A DNA stretch of 64,000 nucleotides, taken from assembly GCA_031969915.1 (NCBI GenBank), contig DALYJJ010000019.1, forward strand, positions 1 through 64,000, given 5' to 3'. Position 1 is the stretch's first letter. Each line of letters starts with the position of its first letter. The notes under the pieces were generated by a model that worked only from the letters and a program-made list of their open reading frames with translations, ran no database searches and was not told the origin of the DNA. Of this stretch, positions 26,888 through 35,541 are shown one piece after another. Made by a program: the position numbers and the translations under genes. Source of the stretch: DALYJJ01 sp031969915 (lineage in GTDB: Bacteria > Acidobacteriota > Terriglobia > Bryobacterales > Bryobacteraceae).

Positions 26888-27688
26888 CTAGGTCCCCTTT
26901 ACTTCCACTTTCACCGGAATCACCGTCTCCAGTTGCGGTACCGAGATCTTCAATTCCACCGCGTTCGCCGGCGGGGCCGTCTTCGGCGAGAACTGCAAGC
27001 GGATCTTCACCGAGGAGTTGGACTCGATCACCGTGCTGTCGGCCTTCACCTTGAGCCCTTGCACCTGGGGGTCCTTCACTTCGATCTCCGCGCTGGCCGG
27101 CATCCGGTTCGACACCACGATCTCGCCCATCCACTTGGTAGCCCGGCTCAACGTGACGAGTTCTTTGTCGGCCGTCACCAGCTTAGCCATCGCCGCCGCG
27201 CTCTGCTCCGCCGCCACCTGGAACGGGGTCTTCTTCGCTGCGTCCTCCTGGGCAGCCTGACTGATCCGGCCAAACGGCGTCGCCTCCATGCCGGTCGGTT
27301 TCATCAGGTACATCCACCACTCGCCGCCGTCGAGCTTCCACAAAGTGGTCATCGGGGCCTTGACCCGGACGCGGTCCTGCAGGATCTGCCAGTCCGTATC
27401 GATCAGCGTACTGACCTTCGCCCTGGTGTAGTTTTCTTCGTAGAGAATCACCCGGATTTCAAACCCGTAGAACTTGCGTTTTTCCGACGCGAAGAACTCT
27501 TCCTTGCTGTCCTCGTGCACCACTTGGTCCGCGGCGCGGAACTTGCCGTCGACGTATGCCTGATAGAACTTGCCGATGCGCGAGCGCAGCGCCTGATCGA
27601 CCTCCGACGGAGGCCGCTCGAACGGGTTACTCTGGGCTTGGAGCGATCCGAGCCCCAGGACAACGACCGCAGCCGCGCGTGACAACAT
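26888..27688 (-). CDS. Exported hypothetical protein
   Basis: A 266-residue exported protein. Signal peptide MLSRAAAVVVLGLGSLQAQ is followed by a globular domain whose early part (FYQAYVDGKFRAADQVVHED) resembles NTF2-like/SnoaL-type folds and contains YMYLMKPTG-like aromatic strands. A C-terminal Ig-like beta domain (residues 170-266) follows. Function unknown. Its ATG (27686-27688) overlaps the ATG of the divergent gene by two bases. An earlier ATG at 27724 is possible but would push the overlap further. Confidence 0.65.
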   Translation of the reverse strand: MLSRAAAVVVLGLGSLQAQSNPFERPPSEVDQALRSRIGKFYQAYVDGKFRAADQVVHEDSKEEFFASEKRKFYGFEIRVILYEENYTRAKVSTLIDTDWQILQDRVRVKAPMTTLWKLDGGEWWMYLMKPTGMEATPFGRISQAAQEDAAKKTPFQVAAEQSAAAMAKLVTADKELVTLSRATKWMGEIVVSNRMPASAEIEVKDPQVQGLKVKADSTVIESNSSVKIRLQFSPKTAPPANAVELKISVPQLETVIPVKVEVKGT

Positions 27689-29306
27689 GATCCGTATTTT
27701 CTCACAGCGAACCTGGCGCACCATAACTCTCTTAACGTGTGCGGTTTGCATTGCGTTTCCCGCAGGTGCGCAAACCGTGGTTCTGCGCGGACGGGTGGTG
27801 GACGGCGCCTCTGGCCAGCCGCTTGCCAAGGCCCGTGTCTACGCCAATGCGGCCGGTGTCCCGCCAGTGGTCACCGGCGGCGCGCGGCGCATTCTAGGCG
27901 CGCTGAGCGACGGGGAGGGCCGGTTCGCGATCGGCAATGTGCCTCCGGGGCGCTATCGCGTCTCCGCCGAGCGCCCCGGTTTCACGGCGCCGCCCTCCGC
28001 GGGCTGGGCCACCGTGACCGTCGCCGCCAACGCCGAGCCCGATGAAATCGAACTCAGCCTGCTCCCGGGCGGCGTGATCGCCGGCCGGGTCACCGCCGAA
28101 GACGGCGAGCCGGCCATCGGCGCCTCCGTCCACGCCCTGCGGATCAACTGGAACCGGGCCCAGCGTGCATTGATTCCGGCCGCGACCACGCAGGTGAACG
28201 ACCTCGGCGAGTACCGCCTCTTCGGTCTCGCACCTGGCCGCTACTACTTGCACGTCACGCCCACCCGAGCGGTCTTTCAGCGCGTGACGGGCAGCGTGGT
28301 GGAGGTTCTTCCGAACTCCTACTTCCCCGGCGTCCTCACGCTCGCCGAAGCCATGCCGCTGAAGGTCACGCCCGGCATCCAGCTTCTGGGCATGGACTTC
28401 AAGCTGCGGGTAACGCCCACCGTCTCCGTGCGCGGCCGCGTGATGCTGCCGGGCGGGGAAGCACCGCCACGCACGTCGCTGAGCCTGGTCCCCCGCGGCG
28501 CGGACGCGAACATCGCTTTCATCAACGACCGTCCGATCGCCGTCCTCGACTCCGCCGGCAACTTCCTGTTCAACGGCGTTCTGCCGGGCTCCTATTCGCT
28601 CGTGCTCAGCGCCCAGGGGATGCCGGGCCGCTACTCTCTTCGGTATCCCCTTGAGGTCGGCAACAGCGATGTGGAAGGAATCGAAGCGACCCTCTCGCTC
28701 GCCGCGCCCCTCACCGGACGCGTTCATATGGATGGCGATCCGGCCTTCTCCGGAGGCGCGCTCCGTGTGGTGCTCTTCCCCCGCGCGGGCACGAACGCGG
28801 TCCCGGCCGTCCCGGTCCGGCCCGATCTTTCGTTCGAATTCGCCGGGGTCCCCATCGGCGAGTACCTCGTCGAGGTGACCGGTCTTCCGGACGGCTCGTA
28901 CCTCCGCGGTGTGCTGTTCGGCGGGCAGGATGTGACGGCCGGGTTCTCTTACGGCGGCTCCGCGTCGCCATTCACCGTCTCGCTCAGTGCCAAAGCGGCG
29001 CAGGTGGAAGGAACTGTCCAGGACGAGCAGCGGCCGGCGGCGGCCTTCGTCGTGCTAGTGCCCGAAGGGGAGCGCCGCTCCGACCCGCGCTATTACTTCA
29101 CTACTTCCGCGGGCGACGATGGCCGCTTCCGCTTTCGATCCGTGCCACCGGGCGACTACCGCGTCTTTGCGTGGGAAGGACTCGAGTCCGGCCTCTGGTT
29201 CGACCGCGACTTCCTCGCGACGGTCGAAAGCCGGGCTCCGCGTGTCACGGTTCGCGAACTGGGCCGCGAAAACGTCACCGTTCCGCTGCTGCCCGCCTCC
29301 TACTGA
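27687..29306 (+). CDS. Exported carboxypeptidase-regulatory-like repeat protein
   Basis: A 539-residue exported protein with signal peptide MIRIFSQRTWRTITLLTCAV ending at AGAQ. At least three CarboxypepD_reg-like/SdrD-B-like beta sandwiches are visible. The clearest are VVLRGRVVDGASGQPLAKARVY with the closing GEGRFAIGNVPPGRYRVSAE, and near the end GDDGRFRFRSVPPGDYRVFAWEG. Such domains serve as extracellular binding or spacer modules in Acidobacteria. No catalytic domain is visible. No later in-frame start exists, so its start codon overlaps that of the divergent gene. It converges on the dipeptidase gene with a 7-base overlap at the stops. Confidence 0.78.
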   Translation: MIRIFSQRTWRTITLLTCAVCIAFPAGAQTVVLRGRVVDGASGQPLAKARVYANAAGVPPVVTGGARRILGALSDGEGRFAIGNVPPGRYRVSAERPGFTAPPSAGWATVTVAANAEPDEIELSLLPGGVIAGRVTAEDGEPAIGASVHALRINWNRAQRALIPAATTQVNDLGEYRLFGLAPGRYYLHVTPTRAVFQRVTGSVVEVLPNSYFPGVLTLAEAMPLKVTPGIQLLGMDFKLRVTPTVSVRGRVMLPGGEAPPRTSLSLVPRGADANIAFINDRPIAVLDSAGNFLFNGVLPGSYSLVLSAQGMPGRYSLRYPLEVGNSDVEGIEATLSLAAPLTGRVHMDGDPAFSGGALRVVLFPRAGTNAVPAVPVRPDLSFEFAGVPIGEYLVEVTGLPDGSYLRGVLFGGQDVTAGFSYGGSASPFTVSLSAKAAQVEGTVQDEQRPAAAFVVLVPEGERRSDPRYYFTTSAGDDGRFRFRSVPPGDYRVFAWEGLESGLWFDRDFLATVESRAPRVTVRELGRENVTVPLLPASY

Positions 29307-30673
29307 CGGCCGTACTCTTCGAGGAAGTGCGCCACGGTCATGATGCCCGTGTAGTAGTTCTCCACCTTGTACTTTTCGTTGGGCGAATGCAGGCCGTCGT
29401 CGGGCAGGCCGAAGCCCATGAGGATGGTGGGGATCTTCAAGTGCTTAGCGAAATCGCCGACGATCGGGATGGAGCCGCCGGAGCGGATGAACACGGTCTT
29501 CGAATGCATCACGTCCTCAAATGCCTGGGCCGCGACGCGAATCGCCGGATGGTCCGGATTCACCATCACCGCCGGGGCGCCGCTCAGCATCCGAACTTCG
29601 GTCTGGATGCCCGCCGGCGTGTGGTCCGCCACCCACTTCTTGAAGGCCGCCACCACGCCGTCCACCGTCTGGTCCGGCACCAGGCGGAAGCTCACTTTCG
29701 CGGTCGCCTTCGCGGGAATCACGGTTTTCGCGCCCGCGCCGGTGAAGCCGCCGGCGATGCCGTGCACTTCCATGGTGGGGCGCGACCAGACGCGCTCCAG
29801 GATCATGCGGTCCGGTTCGCCCGTCAGACGCGTGCTGCCCACTTCGTGCGCGAGGAAATGGCGCTCGTCGAAGGGCAGCGATTTCCAACTGTCGATCTCG
29901 GCGGCCGCGGGGTCCTTCACTGCCTCATAGATGCCTGGAATGCGGATGCGCCCGTCGGCGTCCTTGGCTTGGCCCAGGAGTTCGATGAGGCCGTAGACCG
30001 CGTTGGGCGCCGCGCCGCCGTACAGGCCGGAGTGCAGATCGCGCGCGGGACCGGACGCCTCCACTTCCATGTAGACCAGCCCGCGCAGGCCGATGCAGAG
30101 CGTGGGCATGCCCGGCGCGTAGAGCGCGGTATCGGACACCAGCGCGACATCCGCCTTCAGCTTGTCCGGATTTTCGCTGACATACTTCGCCACCGATGCG
30201 CCGCCGACTTCCTCTTCTCCTTCGATCAGGAATTTCAAATTGACGGGCAACGTTCCGTTCACCGCGCGCAGGGCTTCGACGGCCTTGATGTGCATGTACA
30301 TCTGGCCCTTGTCGTCCACCGCGCCGCGGGCGTAGAGATTTCCGTTTCGAATGGTGGGCTCAAACGGCGGCGATTCCCACAACTCTAGCGGGTCGGCGGG
30401 CTGCACGTCGTAGTGGCCGTAACAAAGGACGGTGGGCTTGCCCGGCGCGTGCAGCCAGTCGCCGTACACCAGCGGGTGCTTCGCGGTGGGAATCATCTCG
30501 ACGTTCTCGATGCCCGCCGTTCGCAGGGCCTCGGCGACAAACTCCGCGGCCCGGCGGACATCTTCGACGTGCTCCGGCGCGGTACTGATCGATGGGATCC
30601 GGATGAAGTCCTTCAGCTCTTCAAGAAAGCGAGTCTCGTTCTGCTTGACGTAGGTATCGGTAGCGGTGGACAT
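29300..30673 (-). CDS. M20 family dipeptidase
   Basis: A 457-residue cytoplasmic metallopeptidase of the M20 dipeptidase family (CNDP-like). The metal ligands and catalytic residues appear in order: GHYDVQP, ARGAVDDKGQ (bridging Asp), EGEEEVGG (catalytic Glu pair), LVSDTA and LHSPNEKY (last His). An inserted dimerisation lid domain lies at about 200-380. It hydrolyses dipeptides, feeding amino acids into the cell. ATG 30673 is preferred over a TTG six codons upstream, which lies inside a perfect palindrome. Confidence 0.92.
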   Translation of the reverse strand: MSTATDTYVKQNETRFLEELKDFIRIPSISTAPEHVEDVRRAAEFVAEALRTAGIENVEMIPTAKHPLVYGDWLHAPGKPTVLCYGHYDVQPADPLELWESPPFEPTIRNGNLYARGAVDDKGQMYMHIKAVEALRAVNGTLPVNLKFLIEGEEEVGGASVAKYVSENPDKLKADVALVSDTALYAPGMPTLCIGLRGLVYMEVEASGPARDLHSGLYGGAAPNAVYGLIELLGQAKDADGRIRIPGIYEAVKDPAAAEIDSWKSLPFDERHFLAHEVGSTRLTGEPDRMILERVWSRPTMEVHGIAGGFTGAGAKTVIPAKATAKVSFRLVPDQTVDGVVAAFKKWVADHTPAGIQTEVRMLSGAPAVMVNPDHPAIRVAAQAFEDVMHSKTVFIRSGGSIPIVGDFAKHLKIPTILMGFGLPDDGLHSPNEKYKVENYYTGIMTVAHFLEEYGRQ

Positions 30674-30677
30674 GACG

Positions 30678-30691
30678 TTGGCTATAGCCAA
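30678..30691. promoter_or_regulatory. 14-base perfect palindrome before dipeptidase
   Basis: TTGGCTATAGCCAA is perfectly self-complementary and lies four bases upstream of the dipeptidase ATG. It could be an operator or an mRNA hairpin masking the ribosome site. Confidence 0.45.
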
Positions 30692-30722
30692 GGATAGCGG
30701 AATTGAGAGCTTTTGAGCTTTC

Positions 30723-30816
30723 AGCGGTTAGCGATCAGCGGTCAGCGTTCAGCTTTTGAGCGCCGCTGACCGCTGATCGCTGACCGCTCAAAGCTGACCG
30801 CTGATCGCTGACAGCT
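30723..30816. repeat. Second heptamer array with orientation switch
   Basis: Four AGCGRTC-type units (30723-30750) and an AGCTTTTGAGC spacer are followed by seven GCTGAYC-type units (30765-30813). The unit and inverted layout are the same as at 46-210. The stop codon of the BNR-repeat gene (CTA on the plus strand at 30815-30817) lies in the last unit. It separates two minus-strand genes. Confidence 0.9.
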
Positions 30817-33778
30817 AACGCCTCTCTGCTGCTTCCGCTCGAATAGCCTCGAGTTGTTTCCGAAGATCGGCTAGATACTCGAACGCTACTCGGCCCACTT
30901 TCTGATCGGCGCCGCTGACCATGGTCAACGTCGATTGCAGTTGATCGATGAGCATCGGCTGCGGGTAGGCGCCCCGCGCGGTGACCAGTTTGGCGCGTAG
31001 AGCCGCGTGGCTCGGGGCGGAGCCCAGTTTGGCGGCTAGGGCGCGGGCGTCCTCCAATGTTTCGCGGATCTGGAGTTGCAGGGCGAACTGCTCTTCGAGA
31101 TCGGCCTGGGTGACGCCGTCGGCGGCCAGGCGCGGGTCGGGCTGGACGTCGAGCGGCTGGGTGCGTGTTTCTCCGGCGGCGGTCAGTTTGACCTGATACT
31201 TGCCCGGGGGAACGAACGGGCCCTTGGCGTGGCGGAAGTCCCACACCAGGCGGTTCAGGCCGGCCGCCTTGCCGAGCGGCGCGGGCGGAGCGGTGCGCGG
31301 CGCCGGGGTCTCTTCGTCCTCCATGCCGCCGCGCGCGCTTTGCGGCGGGGCGGGCGACGGGTATTGGCGGACCACTTCGCCCCTGGCGTTGAGGATCTCG
31401 ATCCGCACGTCCTCGGCAGCGCCGGCCAGATAGTAATCGAGGCGCGCGCCGGACGGAGGGAACTCGGGACCCCCGCCGACGCGCCGTCCGCCCGCCGCAT
31501 AGCTGATCCGCGCCGCGGCCCGGGGCGCGAACAGATGGACTTTGGCGGACTGCGCAATGAGCGCCCACTGCTCGAGCGGCGTCACGTCGTCCAGGATCCA
31601 GAACGCGCGGCCCATGGTGGAGAGCACCAGGTCTCCGCGATGTACGCGAATGTCGGTCACCGGCGTCACCGGAAGGTTCTGCTGGAAGCTCTGCCAGTTC
31701 TCGCCGTTGTCGAAGGAGATGTACATGCCGAATTCGGTGCCGGCGTAGAGCAGGCCATCGCGCGCCGGATCCTCGCGCACCACGCGCACGGGTACGTCGG
31801 CGGGGATTCCGGTGACGGTCTTCTTCCACGACGCGCCATAATCGTCCGTCCGGTAGATGTAGGGGCGGAAGTCACCGAGCAGGTAGCGATACACGGCGAA
31901 GTACGCCGATCCCTTGCGGTGCGGCGACGGTTCGATGTTCTGGACGCGGCCACCCGGGGGAAGGTCCTTGGGTGTGACGTTCTTCCAGTTCTTGCCGCCG
32001 TCGCGCGTGACGTGGAACGGGCCGTCGTTGGCGCCGGTCCAGATCAGGCCGGGCTCCTTGGCCGATTCGCGGATCGCGTAGAGCGTGCTGTAGACCTCTT
32101 CGCCCGTGATGTCGCGCGTGATCGGCTCGCCTGAAATGCCCTGCTTCTCGCCGGGCTCGTTGGCCGTAAGGTCGGGGCTGATGAGTTGCCAGGTGACGCC
32201 CTCGTCCATGGTGCGGTGCACGAACTGGCTTCCGTAGTAAATCACTCGCGGGTTATGCGGCGAGATCTCCATGGGCGAGACGCGCTGGTGACGGTAGCGG
32301 ATGTCGCGCGAGGCGTGCCCGTAGCGGTTCTGCGGATGCGTCCAATAGTTCTTCTCCTGGCCGGTCTTCAGGTTCAGGCGGCTGAACTCGCCCTTGCAGG
32401 AGCCGTAGACGATATCCGGATTCGTGGGATGGGGCATGATGGGGCCGGTTTCGCAGCCCGAGCCGGTGGTCCAGAGCTGAATCGGATCGTCGGCGCGCGC
32501 CGCGCGCGGCGGCAGGCTGGGGACGATCAGGGTCGAGTTGTCCTGCTGCGCGCCGTAGAGCCGGTAGGGGGTCTGGTGGTCCGCGGCGATCTGATAAATC
32601 TCGGCGGTCGGCTGGTTGTAGATGGTGGACCATGTGCGGCCGCCGTTGAGCGTGACGTTCGCGCCGCCGTCGTTGGACTGAATCATGATCCGAGGGTCGT
32701 CCGGGTGGATCCACAAGCCGTGGTTGTCGCCGTGGGGCGTGGGCACGGTGCGCCACGTGGCCCCGCCGTCCGCCGACCGGAGGAGCGAGAGATTGTTCAC
32801 CCAAACCACGTCGGCGTTCTTCGGATCGGCGTCGATATAGGTGTAGTAGAAGGGGCGGCGGATGAGCGAGGGCTGGCTCGAGACCTGTTTCCAGGTCGCG
32901 CCGGAATCGTCGGAGCGATAGACGCCGGCTTCCGTGCCGGGTGCTTCGAGAACGGCGTAGACGCGCGTGGGGAGGGCGGGGGAGACGTCGATGTCCACCT
33001 TACCGATGAGGGTCTTGGGTAAACCGTTCTCGAGGTGCGTCCAGGTGTCGCCGCCGTCGGTGGTTTTGTAGATGCCGCCTGTGGAGGCGGGGCCGCCGCT
33101 GATGATGGTCCACGGCTTGCGTTCCGCGCGCCAGGCGCCGGCGTAGATCTCGGCGGGGTTCCAAGGGTTCAGTGAGAGCGAGACGACGCCCGTGTGGTCG
33201 TCGATGTGGAGCACGTTCTGCCAGGTCCTGCCGCCGTCCTTGGAACGGAAGACGCCGCGCACCTTGGGATCGAAGGAGAGCCGCTCACGGTCCTCGACGA
33301 ACGGTTGGCCGAGGACGGCCGCGTAGACCAGGTTGGGGTCCTTCGGATGGACGCGAAGGCTGCCGATCTGGCCGGCGTCGCGCAGTCCGATGAACTGCCA
33401 CGTCTTGCCCGCGTCGGTGGATTTGTAAAGGCCGCGCCCGTGGATGACGTTACTGCGGATGGCGGCGCTGCCGGTGCCCACGTAGACGACGTTGGGATCG
33501 GACTCCGAGACGGCGATCGCGCCGATGGAACCGTTCGGGATCTGGCCGTCGGCGATGGGGAGCCATGTGCCGCCGGCGTCTGTGGTCTTCCAGACGCCGC
33601 CGCCCGTGGCGCCCATGTAGAAGGTGTGCGGCTCGGCGCGCACGCCGGTGATGGCCGTCACGCGGCCGCCGCGCAGCGGGCCGGCGTTGCGGTAGCGGAG
33701 AGGTTTGAGCTGCGACGGGTCGACGCCTGCCGCGGAAAGAGAGAAGGAAAGGACGACGAGCGTGGCAAGGAAACGCAT
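30815..33778 (-). CDS. Secreted BNR/Asp-box (VPS10-sortilin-like) repeat protein
   Basis: A 987-residue exported protein. Signal peptide MRFLATLVVLSFSLSAAG precedes a long beta-propeller region of Asp-box repeats: KSTDAGKTW, SKDGGRTW, TTDGGDTW, SDDSGATW, SADGGATW, TRDGGKNW, TDDYGASW and SFDNGENW. This is the sortilin/VPS10-type ten-bladed layout common in acidobacterial and Bacteroidetes exported proteins. A C-terminal helical region (about 850-987) follows. No sialidase catalytic residues are identified. The ATG at 33778 gives the signal peptide; the in-frame extension to 34003 overlaps truA and is rejected. It is last in a pyrE-truA-BNR transcript. Confidence 0.85.
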   Translation of the reverse strand: MRFLATLVVLSFSLSAAGVDPSQLKPLRYRNAGPLRGGRVTAITGVRAEPHTFYMGATGGGVWKTTDAGGTWLPIADGQIPNGSIGAIAVSESDPNVVYVGTGSAAIRSNVIHGRGLYKSTDAGKTWQFIGLRDAGQIGSLRVHPKDPNLVYAAVLGQPFVEDRERLSFDPKVRGVFRSKDGGRTWQNVLHIDDHTGVVSLSLNPWNPAEIYAGAWRAERKPWTIISGGPASTGGIYKTTDGGDTWTHLENGLPKTLIGKVDIDVSPALPTRVYAVLEAPGTEAGVYRSDDSGATWKQVSSQPSLIRRPFYYTYIDADPKNADVVWVNNLSLLRSADGGATWRTVPTPHGDNHGLWIHPDDPRIMIQSNDGGANVTLNGGRTWSTIYNQPTAEIYQIAADHQTPYRLYGAQQDNSTLIVPSLPPRAARADDPIQLWTTGSGCETGPIMPHPTNPDIVYGSCKGEFSRLNLKTGQEKNYWTHPQNRYGHASRDIRYRHQRVSPMEISPHNPRVIYYGSQFVHRTMDEGVTWQLISPDLTANEPGEKQGISGEPITRDITGEEVYSTLYAIRESAKEPGLIWTGANDGPFHVTRDGGKNWKNVTPKDLPPGGRVQNIEPSPHRKGSAYFAVYRYLLGDFRPYIYRTDDYGASWKKTVTGIPADVPVRVVREDPARDGLLYAGTEFGMYISFDNGENWQSFQQNLPVTPVTDIRVHRGDLVLSTMGRAFWILDDVTPLEQWALIAQSAKVHLFAPRAAARISYAAGGRRVGGGPEFPPSGARLDYYLAGAAEDVRIEILNARGEVVRQYPSPAPPQSARGGMEDEETPAPRTAPPAPLGKAAGLNRLVWDFRHAKGPFVPPGKYQVKLTAAGETRTQPLDVQPDPRLAADGVTQADLEEQFALQLQIRETLEDARALAAKLGSAPSHAALRAKLVTARGAYPQPMLIDQLQSTLTMVSGADQKVGRVAFEYLADLRKQLEAIRAEAAERR

Positions 33779-33816
33779 TGGAATGGACGGAGTATAGCGT
33801 GAAATCGGGACCGCGA

Positions 33817-34569
33817 TCAGTACTGCACGCTCACCAGAAACAGGCCTTGCGGCGGTACGGTCGGCCCCGCCGAACCGAAGCCCGTTTCCGGGCCCGGCTT
33901 CAGCAGTTTCTTCAGACCTTCTTCGTGGAGGTTGCCCTTGCCCACTTCGAGCAGCGTACCGACGATATTGCGCACCATGTGCTTCAGGAACCCGGTCCCG
34001 CATACGCGATACACCAGCCGGTCGTCGTCTTCGCGAACCTCCGATCCGTAGATGTAGCGGACCAGCGGCTCGCCCGCGTCGTACTTCTCGTCGGAGGCGG
34101 CGAAGGCGCGGAAATCGTGTTCGCCTTCGATCAACGGCGCCATTTCGATCATCGCGTCGACATCCAGTGGATACGGATGGTGGTGGACGTATCGATGGTC
34201 AAAGGGCGAGAGGCTCTCTTCGCGGTAGATCCGGTATTCGTAGATCTTCGACCGTGCGTGGCGAATCGGATGAAAATCCGAGTCGGCCTCCTCCACCTTC
34301 AACACCCGGATGGCGGGCGGCAGGAGCTTGTTGACGGCCTTGCGCAGATTGGGGAGGGGAATCGGGTTGGTGAGATCGAAGGCCGCCACCTGCGCCAGCG
34401 CGTGCACGCCGGCGTCGGTTCGCCCGGAGGCGGTGACGTGGACCGGAGCGCCCTCGATCTCCGCGAGCGCGGTCTCGACCGTCCCCTGGATCGTCGGCAG
34501 ATTGGGCTGCACCTGCCAACCGAAATACTCGGTGCCGTCGTAGGCGAGAGTGAATTTGATGCGGCGCAA
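33817..34569 (-). CDS. truA: tRNA pseudouridine synthase A
   Basis: A 250-residue enzyme that isomerises uridines 38-40 in the tRNA anticodon arm. It has the typical start (KFTLAYDGTEYFGWQVQPN), the catalytic Asp in SGRTDAGVHA, and the C-terminal FLKHMVRNIVGTLLEVGKG motif. Length is normal. It lies six bases after pyrE, so the two are co-transcribed. Confidence 0.97.
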   Translation of the reverse strand: MRRIKFTLAYDGTEYFGWQVQPNLPTIQGTVETALAEIEGAPVHVTASGRTDAGVHALAQVAAFDLTNPIPLPNLRKAVNKLLPPAIRVLKVEEADSDFHPIRHARSKIYEYRIYREESLSPFDHRYVHHHPYPLDVDAMIEMAPLIEGEHDFRAFAASDEKYDAGEPLVRYIYGSEVREDDDRLVYRVCGTGFLKHMVRNIVGTLLEVGKGNLHEEGLKKLLKPGPETGFGSAGPTVPPQGLFLVSVQY

Positions 34570-34575
34570 GATGAA

Positions 34576-35184
34576 TTACACGGAGGCTGCGACCGGCCGG
34601 GAGCCGGGCTTGGTGACGGGGATGCCCTGCTTGCACAGCGGGCAGATTTCGGGAGCGTATGTCACCACGTCGAGTGTGGCCAGCGACACATGGGGCGCAC
34701 CGATGGACGCCTGGCCGCCGCTGCGGTCGATGATCGACCCGGCGCCGGCCACTTCCACGCGCTCGTCGCGGAGCAGTTCAAAGACCTCGCGCGAACTGCC
34801 GCCGGTGGTGATCACGTCCTCGACGATCACGGCCGTTTGGCCGGGTTCCATTTTGAAGCCCCGCCGCAGGACCATGCGCCCGGTGGCGCCGTCGCGTTCG
34901 GTGAACAGGAAGCGCACGCCGAGTGCACGGGCCGTTTCATGGCCGATGACGACGCCGCCGAGTGCGGGCGAGACCACCAGGTCGATCCTCGACTTGCCGG
35001 CCAGCCGGCGGAGCCCAGCGGCGATCTCTTTGCCCAACCGCTCGGCGTATTCGGGGTGGCTCAGCACCAGGGCGCATTGCAGGTACTCGGGACTGTGCAG
35101 GCCGCTGGTGAGCCGGAAATGGCCGCGCAGGAACGCGCCGGTGCGCTCAAACAGCGCCTGGATGGCCGCGGACTGTTTGCTCAC
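34576..35184 (-). CDS. pyrE: Orotate phosphoribosyltransferase
   Basis: A 202-residue PRTase that joins orotate to PRPP to give OMP in pyrimidine synthesis. The PRPP-binding motif is AVIVEDVITTGGS, and the orotate-binding part is GAFLRGHFRLTSGLHSPEY. The C-terminal tail has CPLCKQGIPVTKPGSR, as in many bacterial PyrE proteins. The start is GTG, nine bases from a TATAGT -10 box. Confidence 0.95.
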   Translation of the reverse strand: MSKQSAAIQALFERTGAFLRGHFRLTSGLHSPEYLQCALVLSHPEYAERLGKEIAAGLRRLAGKSRIDLVVSPALGGVVIGHETARALGVRFLFTERDGATGRMVLRRGFKMEPGQTAVIVEDVITTGGSSREVFELLRDERVEVAGAGSIIDRSGGQASIGAPHVSLATLDVVTYAPEICPLCKQGIPVTKPGSRPVAASV

Positions 35185-35192
35185 AAGGTCAT

Positions 35193-35198
35193 ACTATA
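35193..35198 (-). promoter_or_regulatory. -10 element (TATAGT) for pyrE operon
   Basis: On the minus strand, TATAGT lies eight bases before the pyrE GTG, so any leader is at most a few bases long. Confidence 0.5.
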
Positions 35199-35541
35199 GC
35201 ACCCGCGGCGCCGCGCTCCGAGGGGAGAATGCGTTCGTCTGCGCGCGCGGGCGTCCCGTAACCGGACACCTTCGGAAAGCGCCGCTACAGGCGTTACGGA
35301 CGTTTCAGGGAGTTAGGGACGCGCCGCTTTGGCAAGGTGCGTGCCATCTCTAAGTTACGATAGGAAGTTCAGGGAACAGCGGTTCGCCCGTCTTCGTAGT
35401 TCAGGAAGAAACCGAAGTTCCCCCAGCCGGGAGTCCCGACGGAGGGTTTCCCGCACCGGGTGCCCCCGTCTCCGTACGAGGCTGCCCGGAGAACTGGCGG
35501 CCCGCGATACGGCGCCCGCACGATTGGAAGGAATTGGCCTC
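35199..35541. other. Intergenic region between pyrE and tolC-like gene
   Basis: About 340 bases without a convincing gene. It contains the divergent promoters and the leader of the outer-membrane channel gene. Imperfect inverted repeats occur (CGTCCCGTAACC near 35248 against GGCGTTACGGACG near 35290). The open frame running through it from 35329 is an Arg-rich extension without family similarity. Ribosome site GGAAGGAATT precedes the ATG at 35542. Confidence 0.5.

Noticed and set aside
33779..34003. 75-residue N-terminal extension of the BNR protein
   Set aside because: It overlaps truA on the same strand in another frame, is Arg/Gly-rich and would hide a good signal peptide at 33778.
35329..35541. 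71-residue extension of the TolC-like gene
   Set aside because: It has no signal peptide at its start and is Arg/Ser-rich; a ribosome site precedes ATG 35542.
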